64,000 nucleotides of DNA from Microvirga mediterraneensis (GTDB taxonomy: Bacteria > Pseudomonadota > Alphaproteobacteria > Rhizobiales > Beijerinckiaceae). The DNA is taken from positions 3,519,501 through 3,583,500 of the forward strand of contig NZ_JACDXJ010000001.1 of the NCBI RefSeq assembly GCF_013520865.1, read 5' to 3'. The notes under the pieces are model-generated. The model saw only the letters and a list, made by a program, of their open reading frames with translations. It was not told the DNA's origin and ran no database searches. This document shows positions 42,964-49,936 of this stretch, piece after piece (position 1 is the stretch's first letter; every line of letters starts with the position of its first letter). A program made the position numbers and the translations under genes.

Positions 42964-43708
42964 GGAGCCCCGCGAGGATGCCCTTGCCTGGGCTGTTCAG
43001 GATCTGCTCCTTGCGAGTCTGCTCCTCGAGAGATTCCGGCTTCCGTTTCAGGCTGCCCGGTCCACGGTCTTCGGGGCTGACGTTCTCAGCGATGCTCTGG
43101 ATGACCTTCTCCAGTCGCTGCCGGCGTTCCTGCATCTCGGCCTCGCTCGGCGGGTGATAGGCTTCAGCATCGAGAACCATTTGCAGGCCGATGCGCTGGC
43201 CCATGGCGGCCATGGTGAGGTTCTTGGCGCAGTCATGCAGGACACGCTCCGGAGGCGGGAAGGATGCGTCGTACTCGCGGCCGATCTCGCCCCTGAGCCA
43301 GCGGGCGTAGGCTTCACGGACAGCCCAGGCCGGGAAGTCCCGCAGCACGATCCGGTAGCCCTCCATGCGAGCCCGCATCATGTCGTCGTCCTGGCGGGCG
43401 GTGGCATAGCGGACGAGCAGAGCCCCAATGGTCGCGTCGATTTCCTTGACCGGGCCCGGCTGGGCCATCAGGTCGAGCTCTGCGACCCTACGCTCGATAA
43501 ACGCCCGCTGTGTCGGGCTCGGCATCGAGGAAGCGGGAAGGGTTACGACCTTCCGGCCATGAGGCCCGATCCGATACGCGTCGTTCTTCCGCTGCGTCAT
43601 CGCCGCCGTGTTCATCGTCGTAGCCCATGAGGGCAGCGACTCGAGCCGCGGTGCCCGTTGATCGAGCGGCGGAATTGGTTCGACCGTTGCGATTGCCTTG
43701 CTGGTCAT
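42926..43708 (-). CDS. Phage hypothetical protein, possible replication partner
   Basis: A 260-residue product. The conserved-looking part starts about residue 62 (MPSPTQRAFIERRVAELDLMAQPG) and includes AWAVREAYARWLRGEIGREYDASFPPPERVLHDCAKNLTMAAMGQRIGLQMVL. The gene overlaps the DUF1376 gene by up to 221 bases if the first ATG is used; ATG 43525 would reduce this to 38. Its place after a DUF1376 protein suggests a helicase-loader or initiator accessory, but no motif proves it. Confidence 0.6.
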   Translation of the reverse strand: MTSKAIATVEPIPPLDQRAPRLESLPSWATTMNTAAMTQRKNDAYRIGPHGRKVVTLPASSMPSPTQRAFIERRVAELDLMAQPGPVKEIDATIGALLVRYATARQDDDMMRARMEGYRIVLRDFPAWAVREAYARWLRGEIGREYDASFPPPERVLHDCAKNLTMAAMGQRIGLQMVLDAEAYHPPSEAEMQERRQRLEKVIQSIAENVSPEDRGPGSLKRKPESLEEQTRKEQILNSPGKGILAGLRELQEVDRAAAE

Positions 43709-44390
43709 TTTGGGGGCCTCGGGTGTTGAGCATCACGCTGCGGGCGTAGCTGAAGGGGTCGCGGGTTCCGGCATGCAGGGCGGCGTCGATGCCCTGCTTC
43801 ACCACGTCGGGGGGGTGGTCTTTCAGCGCCTTGCCGATCCACTTGCCGACGCTCTCGGGCGACTTCCCGGACAGATCGGACAAAGCAGCCTTCGTGTTCC
43901 AAATCTGATCGTTGATGGAAACTTCACGAGGCGCGATGTCGGCAGACATCTCCGATACGCTAGTATCGGAATACTCTTTACTAGGGTTAGGGTTAGGAGC
44001 TTTTTGCTGGGTTACCTGCGAAGAACCCGCTGGGTTTTGCGCTTCGTTATTTTCCAATGACTTAGGGCGCCCACCGTGCTTCCCGTTATCGCGTGCGACT
44101 TCAGCACGTTTGCTGACGACAGAGCGCTCTTTGCTCAACCGCTTCTGTGTCCAGAACCCTTCTTCGAAGGTCCAGAACTCCATGATGGCGGGCTTGATAC
44201 GCTTCCATGTGCGGCTATCGACGCGAGCCCAACGCGAGAGCTTTTGATCGTCATCCGGCAGACGGCATTCCGGCAGGCGCCAAGCCATCATGAGCAGGAG
44301 CAGGTAGGCTCCGGTCTCCTGGGCCGTGAGATGGCCTGTATCGGCCAGAAACGCGTCGGTGAATAGCGGGAGGCTTGGGAACTGGCTCAT
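43488..44390 (-). CDS. DUF1376 replication-associated protein
   Basis: The 300-residue protein has the DUF1376 domain at the start (PSLPLFTDAFLADTGHLTAQETGAYLLLLMMAWRLPECRLPDDDQKLSRWARVDSRTWKRIKPAIMEFW), a linker with basic stretch (RDNGKHGGRPKS), and a C-terminal helical part. DUF1376 proteins occupy the replication-initiator slot in many prophages. Start 44390 (MSQFPSL). Confidence 0.85.
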   Translation of the reverse strand: MSQFPSLPLFTDAFLADTGHLTAQETGAYLLLLMMAWRLPECRLPDDDQKLSRWARVDSRTWKRIKPAIMEFWTFEEGFWTQKRLSKERSVVSKRAEVARDNGKHGGRPKSLENNEAQNPAGSSQVTQQKAPNPNPSKEYSDTSVSEMSADIAPREVSINDQIWNTKAALSDLSGKSPESVGKWIGKALKDHPPDVVKQGIDAALHAGTRDPFSYARSVMLNTRGPQNDQQGNRNGRTNSAARSTGTAARVAALMGYDDEHGGDDAAEERRVSDRASWPEGRNPSRFLDAEPDTAGVYRA

Positions 44391-44746
44391 GACAGCCACT
44401 CTTCGGGTGTGCGGTCGCCCTTGGCCGAATTACAGGAAGCGCAAGCGATCACGATGTTCTCAGGATCATCCGTGCCACCGCGAGAGCGCGGGAACACATG
44501 GTCCCGATGGAAGGGGCCGCGAGTGGTGCCGCAATAGTGGCACTCCTTGGCCTCGCGTCGGGTCTGCCTCAGAAGGGGCGCGGCCGCCCTGGCAATCCGC
44601 TCAACCACGTCGAGCGGGATGTCGAGCTCACGCGAGATGGAGACAGCATTGCGCCGCATGTTGAGGAACACACACACGGCGATCACGTCGGCGCGGCGAA
44701 GCGCCAGCCGGTCGGCAAGGTCAACCCAACGGTCCTGGCGCCTCAT
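44387..44746 (-). CDS. HNH endonuclease (early-region, first)
   Basis: The 119-residue protein (from ATG 44746) ends with the HNH core ECHYCGTTRGPFHRDHVFPRSRGGTDDPENIVIACASCNSAKGDRTPEEWL: two CxxC pairs and HRDHVFP. The first half is helical. ATGA overlaps on both sides. Role unknown; could be recombination-linked or a defence against rivals. Confidence 0.85.
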   Translation of the reverse strand: MRRQDRWVDLADRLALRRADVIAVCVFLNMRRNAVSISRELDIPLDVVERIARAAAPLLRQTRREAKECHYCGTTRGPFHRDHVFPRSRGGTDDPENIVIACASCNSAKGDRTPEEWLS

Positions 44747-45102
44747 GCCGCACCTCCGGTCGCGAAGAGGTCGTTCTGCCCTTGCTTGCGGTGCCGGGTG
44801 ATGCTGGCATTGATCGCGCGGTGCGGCCGGTCCCATGCATTGTGGCACCGCTGGCAGAGCGCGCGCAGATTGGCCGGATCGTTGTGCGTCTCGTCCTGAT
44901 CCATATGAGCAATGGTCAGAACGACCTTAGAGCCCGTCTCAGGGTGCGCCTCGCCATTGACAGCGCGGCACTCGGGACGATTAGGCGTCCCCTCACAACG
45001 ATTGCCAGCGCGATCAAGGATAGCTTTCCGAATAGCCAGCCACTCAGGGGAGCGGATAGAGCCGCCTGGATAGCGCTTCATCTTCTCGGCAGAGATAGGC
45101 AT
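44743..45102 (-). CDS. HNH endonuclease-like protein (early-region, second)
   Basis: A 119-residue protein: SPEWLAIRKAILDRAGNRCEGTPNRPECRAVNG, then VVLTIAHMDQDETHNDPANLRALCQRCHNAWDRPHR. CQRCHN and the IAHMDQDETHN strand-turn mark an HNH-type fold, with AHMDQD where most have DH. It may be active or a DNA-binding derivative. Tandem with another HNH gene upstream of DUF1376. Confidence 0.82.
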   Translation of the reverse strand: MPISAEKMKRYPGGSIRSPEWLAIRKAILDRAGNRCEGTPNRPECRAVNGEAHPETGSKVVLTIAHMDQDETHNDPANLRALCQRCHNAWDRPHRAINASITRHRKQGQNDLFATGGAA

Positions 45103-45365
45103 CAGGAAGCGCTCCTTTTGCTGGCGACGTACTCGCGAACGGCTTCCTCATTGGCCTTGAGCCAGCGGAGGGTTTCGACGGCAGCCTCAAGGGCAGGCTG
45201 CGATTTGAGGGTGTTCATGCGATCAAGTTCGATGACCTGGCGCTCGTTGTCCTTGAGCTTTGGGCTCATCAGCCGGCGCTCGGCAGCATCAAGGAAGCCG
45301 CGCCGAGACAGCATGTCGGAGGCAACTGCACTGATCTGCTGATCGAGGCTCGGCTTCTCGCTCAT
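45102..45365 (-). CDS. Phage hypothetical protein
   Basis: An 87-residue helical protein (from ATG 45365; SLDQQISAVASDMLSRRGFLDAAERRLMSPKLKDNERQVIELDRMNTLKSQPALEAAVETLRWLKANEEAVREYVA). The longer frame upstream overlaps ruvC-like coding sequence and is not used. Overlaps both neighbours. Confidence 0.65.
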   Translation of the reverse strand: MSEKPSLDQQISAVASDMLSRRGFLDAAERRLMSPKLKDNERQVIELDRMNTLKSQPALEAAVETLRWLKANEEAVREYVASKRSAS

Positions 45366-45847
45366 TCGGCGGCTCCCTGACGGAAGTCCGCGTACATCGT
45401 CTCTGCGGCATAGCGGGCGATGAGGGCGGCCTCGGCACGGCCGTGATCCTTCTTGCGAGAGAAGCACGTAGCGGCCGGCCAGAGACGGGTAGCAAGCGCC
45501 CTCGCCTCTTCCTTGTCGGAGGACAGGCGGAAATGCTTCTTCCACTTGCCGGGGGTGACAAGGTGCATGGGGATGAAGGCAGCACCGATGACGCCACGGA
45601 CGAGGCCGTAGGCAACGCCGAACTTGAAGGTGGACGACACGCCCTGCTTCGGCATGGCGCCGACGAGCTCGACCATCGCGAGCGACGGACGTGCCTCTTC
45701 TAGGCGGCGGGCAAGGGCTGCCGGGTTGATCGCGCCGTCAACGGTCGGAACGTCCTCGGCAATGATGGTGTGCGGGGCGGAAGGCCAGTACAGGGCGATT
45801 GCGCCCGATGAGCCTGGATCCACGCCGAGAATGCAGATCTCGCTCAT
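45362..45847 (-). CDS. RuvC-like Holliday junction resolvase
   Basis: The 161-residue protein has an RNase H-like RuvC fold: first Asp in ILGVDPGSSGAIAL (Asp10), Glu in AMVELVGAMPKQG, then TPGKWKKHF and acidic KKDHGRAEAALIARYA at the end. Likely resolves branched phage DNA before packaging. In the leftward operon, with DUF2312/GapR-like gene just upstream. Confidence 0.88.
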   Translation of the reverse strand: MSEICILGVDPGSSGAIALYWPSAPHTIIAEDVPTVDGAINPAALARRLEEARPSLAMVELVGAMPKQGVSSTFKFGVAYGLVRGVIGAAFIPMHLVTPGKWKKHFRLSSDKEEARALATRLWPAATCFSRKKDHGRAEAALIARYAAETMYADFRQGAAE

Positions 45848-45849
45848 GC

Positions 45850-46125
45850 TCAGCCCTCACGCGTATGCGTATGCGCGTGAGGCGCGTTCGTGTAGGCGTC
45901 GAGATACAGGTCGAACAACGACGAGCGCTCGGCCTGCTTCTCAGGGTTCTTCGCCTGCTTGCGGAGATGGGTGACCAGATCGCCCAGGGCAGTCTTGTCC
46001 AAGCCGTTGCTCTTAGCCTCAGCGTAGATGTCCTTGATGTCCGCCTTCAGCGTGTCCTCTTCCTCCTTGATGCGGAGGATGCGGTCCACGTAGGAGCGGA
46101 TAAGATCGGGGGCCATGTCGCTCAT
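45850..46125 (-). CDS. GapR-family DNA-binding protein (DUF2312)
   Basis: The 91-residue protein matches GapR: DLIRSYVDRILRIKEEEDTLKADIKDIYAEAKSNGLDKTALGDLVTHLRKQAKNPEK. Host GapR clamps overtwisted DNA ahead of replication and transcription and is needed for growth in Caulobacter. A phage copy could aid phage replication or interfere with the host one. Ends with an unusual His/Thr tail (APHAHTHTREG). Confidence 0.85.
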   Translation of the reverse strand: MSDMAPDLIRSYVDRILRIKEEEDTLKADIKDIYAEAKSNGLDKTALGDLVTHLRKQAKNPEKQAERSSLFDLYLDAYTNAPHAHTHTREG

Positions 46126-46427
46126 GCAGCGCTCCTGCCGGTCTTGAGGGTGCGGTGAACGTTGGAGACAGCGCAGCCGAGACGTGCAGCGATGGCCCGG
46201 TAGGTGAGCCCCTGATCCTTCAGCGCCTTGCAGACATTGAACGCGATCTTCTTCCGGGGGCCGCGCTTGAGCGGGCCGAAGGGCAACTGGATGCCCTGCG
46301 TATGCCGGTGGATCGTGCCCCTGCCCCGAACCTTCGTCAGTGCAGCGACCTCGCTGATGCTGTGCCCCTTGGCACGTAGAGCCTTGATGGCGGCGATCTT
46401 GTCGTCAGAGATCGGGAGGCCGGGCAT
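46122..46427 (-). CDS. Phage double helix-turn-helix protein
   Basis: A 101-residue basic protein with two helix-turn-helix units (IAAIKALRAKGHSISEVAALTKVRGRGTIHRHTQG and VCKALKDQGLTYRAIAARLGCAVSNVHRTLKTG). Resolvase-like DNA-binding domains without catalytic part. Probably a transcription regulator of the phage. Four-base overlap with gapR-like gene. Confidence 0.72.
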   Translation of the reverse strand: MPGLPISDDKIAAIKALRAKGHSISEVAALTKVRGRGTIHRHTQGIQLPFGPLKRGPRKKIAFNVCKALKDQGLTYRAIAARLGCAVSNVHRTLKTGRSAA

Positions 46428-46921
46428 TAGCGGCCCCCCTTCGCCGCACGGGCCTTTGCGGCTTCCGTGAACTCATGCACTTCCGCGCCCGCCTTCTGAC
46501 CGACAGCGGCAAGGTTCTCGGCTTCCTTGGGAGTGATCACTCCGTCCTTTGCGGCCTCGTAGAAGGCAGATGCCATCTGCCCGACTGCGCCAATGGCTTC
46601 GACGGCGGCAGTGTCGAGAACGGGGAGAGGGTTCTCAACGGCGGCTTTCGGAACAGCCACGAACCCGAGCGCATCGGCATAGGCCATCAGGAATTCAGGG
46701 CGGCCACCAGCGTCGACGACCGCCTTCTCGATCTCGTACATGATGTCGATCGGCGTGAAGACGCTCTCGTGAACCTGCCCGTATCGAGACAGGAGCGATG
46801 CGCTGCCTCGCGTGAGGTCCGCGCGCTCGACCGCGGAGACACCGCCAAGCGTATCGAGCAGCATACGCCAAGCAGCCTTGAAGCCGGAGAAGGGAAGAAT
46901 ACGACCGCGATCTTGAGACAT
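46427..46921 (-). CDS. Phage hypothetical protein, possible CII-position regulator
   Basis: A 164-residue protein (FKAAWRMLLDTLGGVSAVERADLTRGSASLLSRYGQVHESVFTPIDIMYEIEKAVVDAGGRPEFLMAYADALGF). The location just beyond the Cro-like gene and terminator is where lambda carries cII, and the first 90 residues look like a helical DNA-binding domain (ASLLSRYG...MYEIEK..DAGG). No firm homology. Confidence 0.6.
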   Translation of the reverse strand: MSQDRGRILPFSGFKAAWRMLLDTLGGVSAVERADLTRGSASLLSRYGQVHESVFTPIDIMYEIEKAVVDAGGRPEFLMAYADALGFVAVPKAAVENPLPVLDTAAVEAIGAVGQMASAFYEAAKDGVITPKEAENLAAVGQKAGAEVHEFTEAAKARAAKGGR

Positions 46922-47017
46922 GCGCGTGTTCCGTGAGTGTTCTAAGTTCGATTGAAGATGACGGTGGGCAGAGCCGGTGCGATATTCCCCAGCGTGGAAG
47001 CGGGGGCTGAAACGAAA

Positions 47018-47057
47018 GCGCGGGCGGCTAAGGGATTGGCGGTTGAGCCGCCCGCGC
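47018..47057. terminator. Strong hairpin terminator after the Cro-like gene (tR1-like)
   Basis: A perfect 12-bp GC stem (47018-47029 with 47046-47057) with 16-base loop; TTTCGTTT follows on the minus strand and TCTTCTC on the plus strand. It stands between the Cro-like gene and the rest of the leftward operon, like lambda tR1. The neighbouring stretch 46922-47114 carries no gene. Confidence 0.75.
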
Positions 47058-47114
47058 TCTTCTCATCGGCCGAAGGGGCAGAGCCGATGGAAGCGGAAAG
47101 GGATAGGAGAAAGC

Positions 47115-47393
47115 TCAAGCAGCCCTCTCCGTATTAGCTGTGGCCCCTGGCTCGTTTGCGGGACTATCTTTTCCGCGCACAGAGGGACGAGCATGGGCAG
47201 CTACAAGCACCTCGTAGGAGACCCCCTTGATGCGCCGCTTTTTTGCGGCCTGCACCAAGGCTGGCCAGTAATCGACGGGGATGGAGCCGCGCGCCTTCAT
47301 GACAGTGGCGTGGCTCTCCCGTTTCAGACCCAAATCACGGGCCAATTCCGAAGCGGATGGCCACAGGGCGAAGATCTCGTGAACGCTGCTCAT
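47115..47393 (-). CDS. Cro-like repressor
   Basis: A 92-residue protein with a Cro/YdaS-type helix-turn-helix: HEIFALWPSASELARDLGLKRESHATVMKARGSIPVDYWPALVQAAKKRRIKGVSYEVLV. Divergent from the CI-type gene and transcribed first from the leftward early promoter. By analogy it represses the maintenance promoter and favours lytic growth. Confidence 0.8.
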   Translation of the reverse strand: MSSVHEIFALWPSASELARDLGLKRESHATVMKARGSIPVDYWPALVQAAKKRRIKGVSYEVLVAAHARPSVRGKDSPANEPGATANTERAA

Positions 47394-47399
47394 CCCTTA

Positions 47400-47428
47400 T
47401 TACTACGATACGTAGCAGATGAAGTCAA
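47400..47428 (-). promoter_or_regulatory. Leftward early promoter (PR-like)
   Basis: On the minus strand, TTGACT (47423-47428), 17-base spacer, TAGTAA (47400-47405), immediately upstream of the Cro-like start. The 13-base operator overlaps the spacer and -10. Confidence 0.75.
47403..47415. promoter_or_regulatory. Repressor operator, left set, site 1
   Basis: CTACGATACGTAG, a near-perfect palindrome (CTACG-ATA-CGTAG). Related copies lie at 48588-48601 and 48622-48634. Confidence 0.7.
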
Positions 47429-47439
47429 CACCATTCGGA

Positions 47440-47455
47440 GTAGCGAGTTTGCTAC
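47440..47455. promoter_or_regulatory. Possible second operator of the left set
   Basis: GTAGCGAGTTTGCTAC, inverted GTAGC/GCTAC arms with a wider centre than the 13-base operators. It lies between the leftward promoter and the CI-type start, so it could control the maintenance promoter. Confidence 0.45.
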
Positions 47456-47465
47456 AACCAGTGTC

Positions 47466-48200
47466 ATGAAGACACGGGGCGAACGTCTGGCTTGGGCCAG
47501 GGAGCAAGCAGGATATAAATCCAAGAGCGAAGCAGCGCGCGCTCTCGGCATCGCCGTCGCCACTTATAACGCGCACGAGCGGGCCGAAGAGCCAGGCGGC
47601 AGAGACTTCAGCCCTGAACAGGCAGAAGCGTACGCCCGCAAGTTCCGAGTCGCCCACGCATGGCTTGTGACCGGAAAAGGGGACCCGAAGGCGGGAGGTG
47701 ACGAAGTGCCACCTCAACTCCGCCCGGTAGAAATGTCAGTGACGAACTACGTCATTGCCGGCGCCGTTGCAGCTGGGACATTCCGCGAGGTTAGCGAATT
47801 CTTTGACGAGGAACTGCCAAAGATCACCGCTGCCGCAGACATGAGATACCCTGAGGCCCGACATATGGCCTTTGCGATCGAAGGCGATAGTATGAACAAG
47901 GCCCGGCCGCCGATGCTTGAGGGCGGCTATCTCCTCTGCGTCGATTACGAGGATCTGGAGGGCCGCGTTCCGCTCAGAGACGGCATGAAAGTCGTTATCG
48001 AGCGTACAAAGGACGCCGGTCACCTCCGCGAGTGGTCTGTCAAAGAGGTCGAGCTGTACGAGGACCGGGTCGAGTTTCACCCCCGATCTGACAACCCCAA
48101 GCATAAGCCCATTGTTGTGAGACGGGATTTTCAGCCGGACGACGGAACTGAGGTGAAAGTCCTCGCGCTGGTCAACAGCGTTCACTACCCGACTTACTAA
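47466..48200 (+). CDS. CI-type repressor with S24 peptidase domain
   Basis: The 244-residue protein has an N-terminal helix-turn-helix (RGERLAWAREQAGYKSKSEAARALGIAVATYNAHE) and a C-terminal S24/LexA-like peptidase with Ser in AIEGDSMN and a probable catalytic Lys in MKVVIERTK. This is a SOS-inducible lysogeny repressor that cleaves itself with RecA. The ATG at 47466 is chosen over 46977, whose upstream extension reads into the terminator region. Flanked by operators on both sides. Confidence 0.93.
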   Translation: MKTRGERLAWAREQAGYKSKSEAARALGIAVATYNAHERAEEPGGRDFSPEQAEAYARKFRVAHAWLVTGKGDPKAGGDEVPPQLRPVEMSVTNYVIAGAVAAGTFREVSEFFDEELPKITAAADMRYPEARHMAFAIEGDSMNKARPPMLEGGYLLCVDYEDLEGRVPLRDGMKVVIERTKDAGHLREWSVKEVELYEDRVEFHPRSDNPKHKPIVVRRDFQPDDGTEVKVLALVNSVHYPTY

Positions 48201-48457
48201 TAGGGAACGCTGATCCATTCGACCTTCACTCCGGTGATAGTCCCGATTGGGCACTCACACTTCCCGCACAGGAAAGCCTGCTTCGCCAGTAGGCCACTCT
48301 CAATCAATTCGTCTTCTGTCGTGATCTCCGGTGGAATGGCCTGAAGGTAGCGCGATGAGGGCCGCTGGCAGTTGTAACAGTTGAGGAAAATTTGAAAGCG
48401 CGGCACCTCGCTTCGATAATCGTCGCCGTAGTACTCGGGAATCATTTGGCTCGACAT
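48197..48457 (-). CDS. Phage hypothetical zinc-binding protein
   Basis: An 86-residue protein with two CxxC pairs (FLNCYNCQRP and FLCGKCECPIG), suggesting a treble-clef zinc fold. It lies antisense to and overlaps the end of the repressor gene by four bases, so it would be made from its own promoter, perhaps as a lysogenic gene. Function unknown. Confidence 0.6.
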   Translation of the reverse strand: MSSQMIPEYYGDDYRSEVPRFQIFLNCYNCQRPSSRYLQAIPPEITTEDELIESGLLAKQAFLCGKCECPIGTITGVKVEWISVPY

Positions 48458-48587
48458 TCGCCCCTCCTGTTTACCCCGTTAGGCTGAACGAGGTTCTAGA
48501 ACAAAACAAGAACATACCCCTGTGGAAAACGGGGATGGACGTTCTTTTTCTTCCTAAGCGGATCGAAGCCCATGCGGATTATATCTG

Positions 48588-48601
48588 CTACGTATCGTTA
48601 C
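48588..48601. promoter_or_regulatory. Repressor operator, right set, site 1
   Basis: CTACGTATCGTTAC; its first 11 bases match the reverse complement of the left operator (CTACGTATCGTAG). It lies directly upstream of the rightward -35. Confidence 0.6.
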
Positions 48602-48608
48602 AAGTCGC

Positions 48609-48637
48609 TTGACAAGTCTTACTACGTGTTGTAGCAA
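48609..48637 (+). promoter_or_regulatory. Rightward early promoter (PL-like)
   Basis: TTGACA (48609-48614), 17-base spacer, TAGCAA (48632-48637). The palindrome CTACGTGTTGTAG (48622-48634) overlaps the -10, as in the leftward promoter. Confidence 0.75.
48622..48634. promoter_or_regulatory. Repressor operator, right set, site 2
   Basis: CTACGTGTTGTAG, 11 of 13 identical to the left operator read on the other strand. Bound repressor here would block the rightward promoter. Confidence 0.65.
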
Positions 48638-48667
48638 TAAGCATCCAACGCCAATCGGATGACCCTC

Positions 48668-48769
48668 ATGCCCCTCCTGAAATCCATTGCTGGAACAGCA
48701 CTTGAATTAGCCTGCCTCGCCATGTTCGCGTCGGCGGTCGGCGTCCTCTCGATTGCGATGGGGGCGTAA
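48668..48769 (+). CDS. 33-residue putative membrane peptide, first gene of rightward operon
   Basis: ATG 48668, TAA 48767-48769, one base before the next gene's ATG. Translation MPLLKSIAGTALELACLAMF continues ASAVGVLSIAMGA: one hydrophobic helix. First frame after the rightward promoter, so it would be made early after infection. Confidence 0.5.
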   Translation: MPLLKSIAGTALELACLAMFASAVGVLSIAMGA

Positions 48770-48770
48770 C

Positions 48771-49250
48771 ATGGCTGAAAGCAAGCGTCCGACCAGCCGC
48801 TCTCCTGAAGTCATTGAGATCGCGGCTGAGAAGCTGGCTCCAGAGGTTGCCAAGTGGTGCAACGAGCCGGTCAATGATGAAATCCGCGAGGGCCTCGTTA
48901 GCGCCCTACGTTATGGCACTGACGGCTACAAGCTCGCACGAGAGCTTGAAGACAAGTGGTACATCAGCCCTGACGCTGAACTGGTCGAGATCCTCGAAGG
49001 CGCATCTTCTATCGTATGGGATGCCGAGCGTCAGGCTGTAGCCGAGTGGGTCAAGACGAACGGCATCGCCGCTGACCTCCCGATCGAGACCCTCGTTGAG
49101 ACGCCGCATGGCACTGGGGTCATCCGGGATAAGAGCGAAGAGCAGGCTACCTATACGGTCTGCATTCCTGAGCATGCAGAGCGCAGCACCGGTTACATCG
49201 GCACCATCTACCCGGTCGAGAAGTGCAAAGTCGTGGAGGTGGCGCAATGA
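48771..49250 (+). CDS. Phage hypothetical protein
   Basis: A 159-residue acidic protein: AESKRPTSRSPEVIEIAAEKLAPEVAKWCNEPVNDEIREGLVSALRYGTDGYKLARELEDKWYISPDAELVEILEGA, then a beta-rich C-terminus (TPHGTGVIRDKSEEQATYTVCIPEH). No known family. Start 48771 (MAESK). Confidence 0.65.
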   Translation: MAESKRPTSRSPEVIEIAAEKLAPEVAKWCNEPVNDEIREGLVSALRYGTDGYKLARELEDKWYISPDAELVEILEGASSIVWDAERQAVAEWVKTNGIAADLPIETLVETPHGTGVIRDKSEEQATYTVCIPEHAERSTGYIGTIYPVEKCKVVEVAQ

Positions 49251-49468
49251 GAGCCTCCCGTTCTCCCCGCCGTTCCCTCCCCGGCTTTTCCGTCGATATG
49301 GCTCTGCGTGATATGCGCAGGAAGCCGGATCCGGTTTTCGATGACATGCTGACCGCCTTGAAGGCTGTCTCGTCGTATCACGGCAACATCGGCTTGAATG
49401 AGCCCTTCGGTGGCATCCTTTCGCTTGTTCGTGATGCGATCGCCAAAGCGGAGGCGCGCAATGGCTGA
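49247..49468 (+). CDS. Phage small protein
   Basis: A 73-residue basic protein (RASRSPRRSLPGFSVDMALRDMRRKPDPVFDDMLTALKAVSSYHG...ILSLVRDAIAKAEARN). The ATGA overlap with the gene before implies coupling. The C-terminal half fits the generic pattern of phage proteins with ALKA...IRDAIAKAE. Function unknown. Confidence 0.65.
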   Translation: MRASRSPRRSLPGFSVDMALRDMRRKPDPVFDDMLTALKAVSSYHGNIGLNEPFGGILSLVRDAIAKAEARNG

Positions 49469-49703
49469 TGTCATCGCCTTCCCGCGCCATCTGCGCGTCG
49501 TCTGCTCCGAAGTCACCGAGGCCCGGACAACAGCCCTGACAGCGTTCTTCCGCGATGTTCTCCCGGCTTGCCCATGCTGCCATGGCCGGGGCGTGTTCCT
49601 CTTCCGCGATCCTGTGACGAGGCTTCCCGATCATGCTCCCTGCCCTTGCGGCGGGACGGATGAAGACCGGATCGACCTGAACGACTTCGGAGGGGCTGCG
49701 TGA
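49461..49703 (+). CDS. Phage hypothetical protein with cysteine-rich zinc motif
   Basis: An 80-residue protein with CPCCHGRG and CPCGG motifs spaced 20 residues apart, a likely zinc ribbon. Overlaps neighbours by eight and one bases. Position in the rightward early operon suggests a DNA-linked accessory role. Confidence 0.65.
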   Translation: MADVIAFPRHLRVVCSEVTEARTTALTAFFRDVLPACPCCHGRGVFLFRDPVTRLPDHAPCPCGGTDEDRIDLNDFGGAA

Positions 49704-49936
49704 TGAGAACTCTCAGCACTAGCCGCCTGAAGAAGGGTGATGTCGTAGAGATGGCCTCTGGCGGCTCTCGTGACATCGGACGGCGCTTTCTCATCCTCGA
49801 TCCGCCGTCACCTCTCGATAGCTTGCATCTGACCTACGCCACGAAGGCAGGGCTTGAGGATCGCAGACATACACCGTGGACCGGATGGTACGGCGATTGC
49901 ACGTGGCGGCTCATCCACCGAGCGGAGGCTGCCTAA
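49703..49936 (+). CDS. Phage hypothetical protein
   Basis: A 77-residue protein (RTLSTSRLKKGDVVEMASGGSRDIGRRFLILDPPSPLDSLHLTYATKAGLEDRRHTPWTGWYGDCTWRLIHRAEAA). A GTG at 49700 is an alternative start. Probably a small beta fold. One-base overlaps on both sides. Confidence 0.6.
   Translation: MRTLSTSRLKKGDVVEMASGGSRDIGRRFLILDPPSPLDSLHLTYATKAGLEDRRHTPWTGWYGDCTWRLIHRAEAA

Noticed and set aside
46977..47465. N-terminal extension of the CI-type frame back to 46977
   Set aside because: The extension runs through a terminator and the operator region; the helix-turn-helix starts at 47466.
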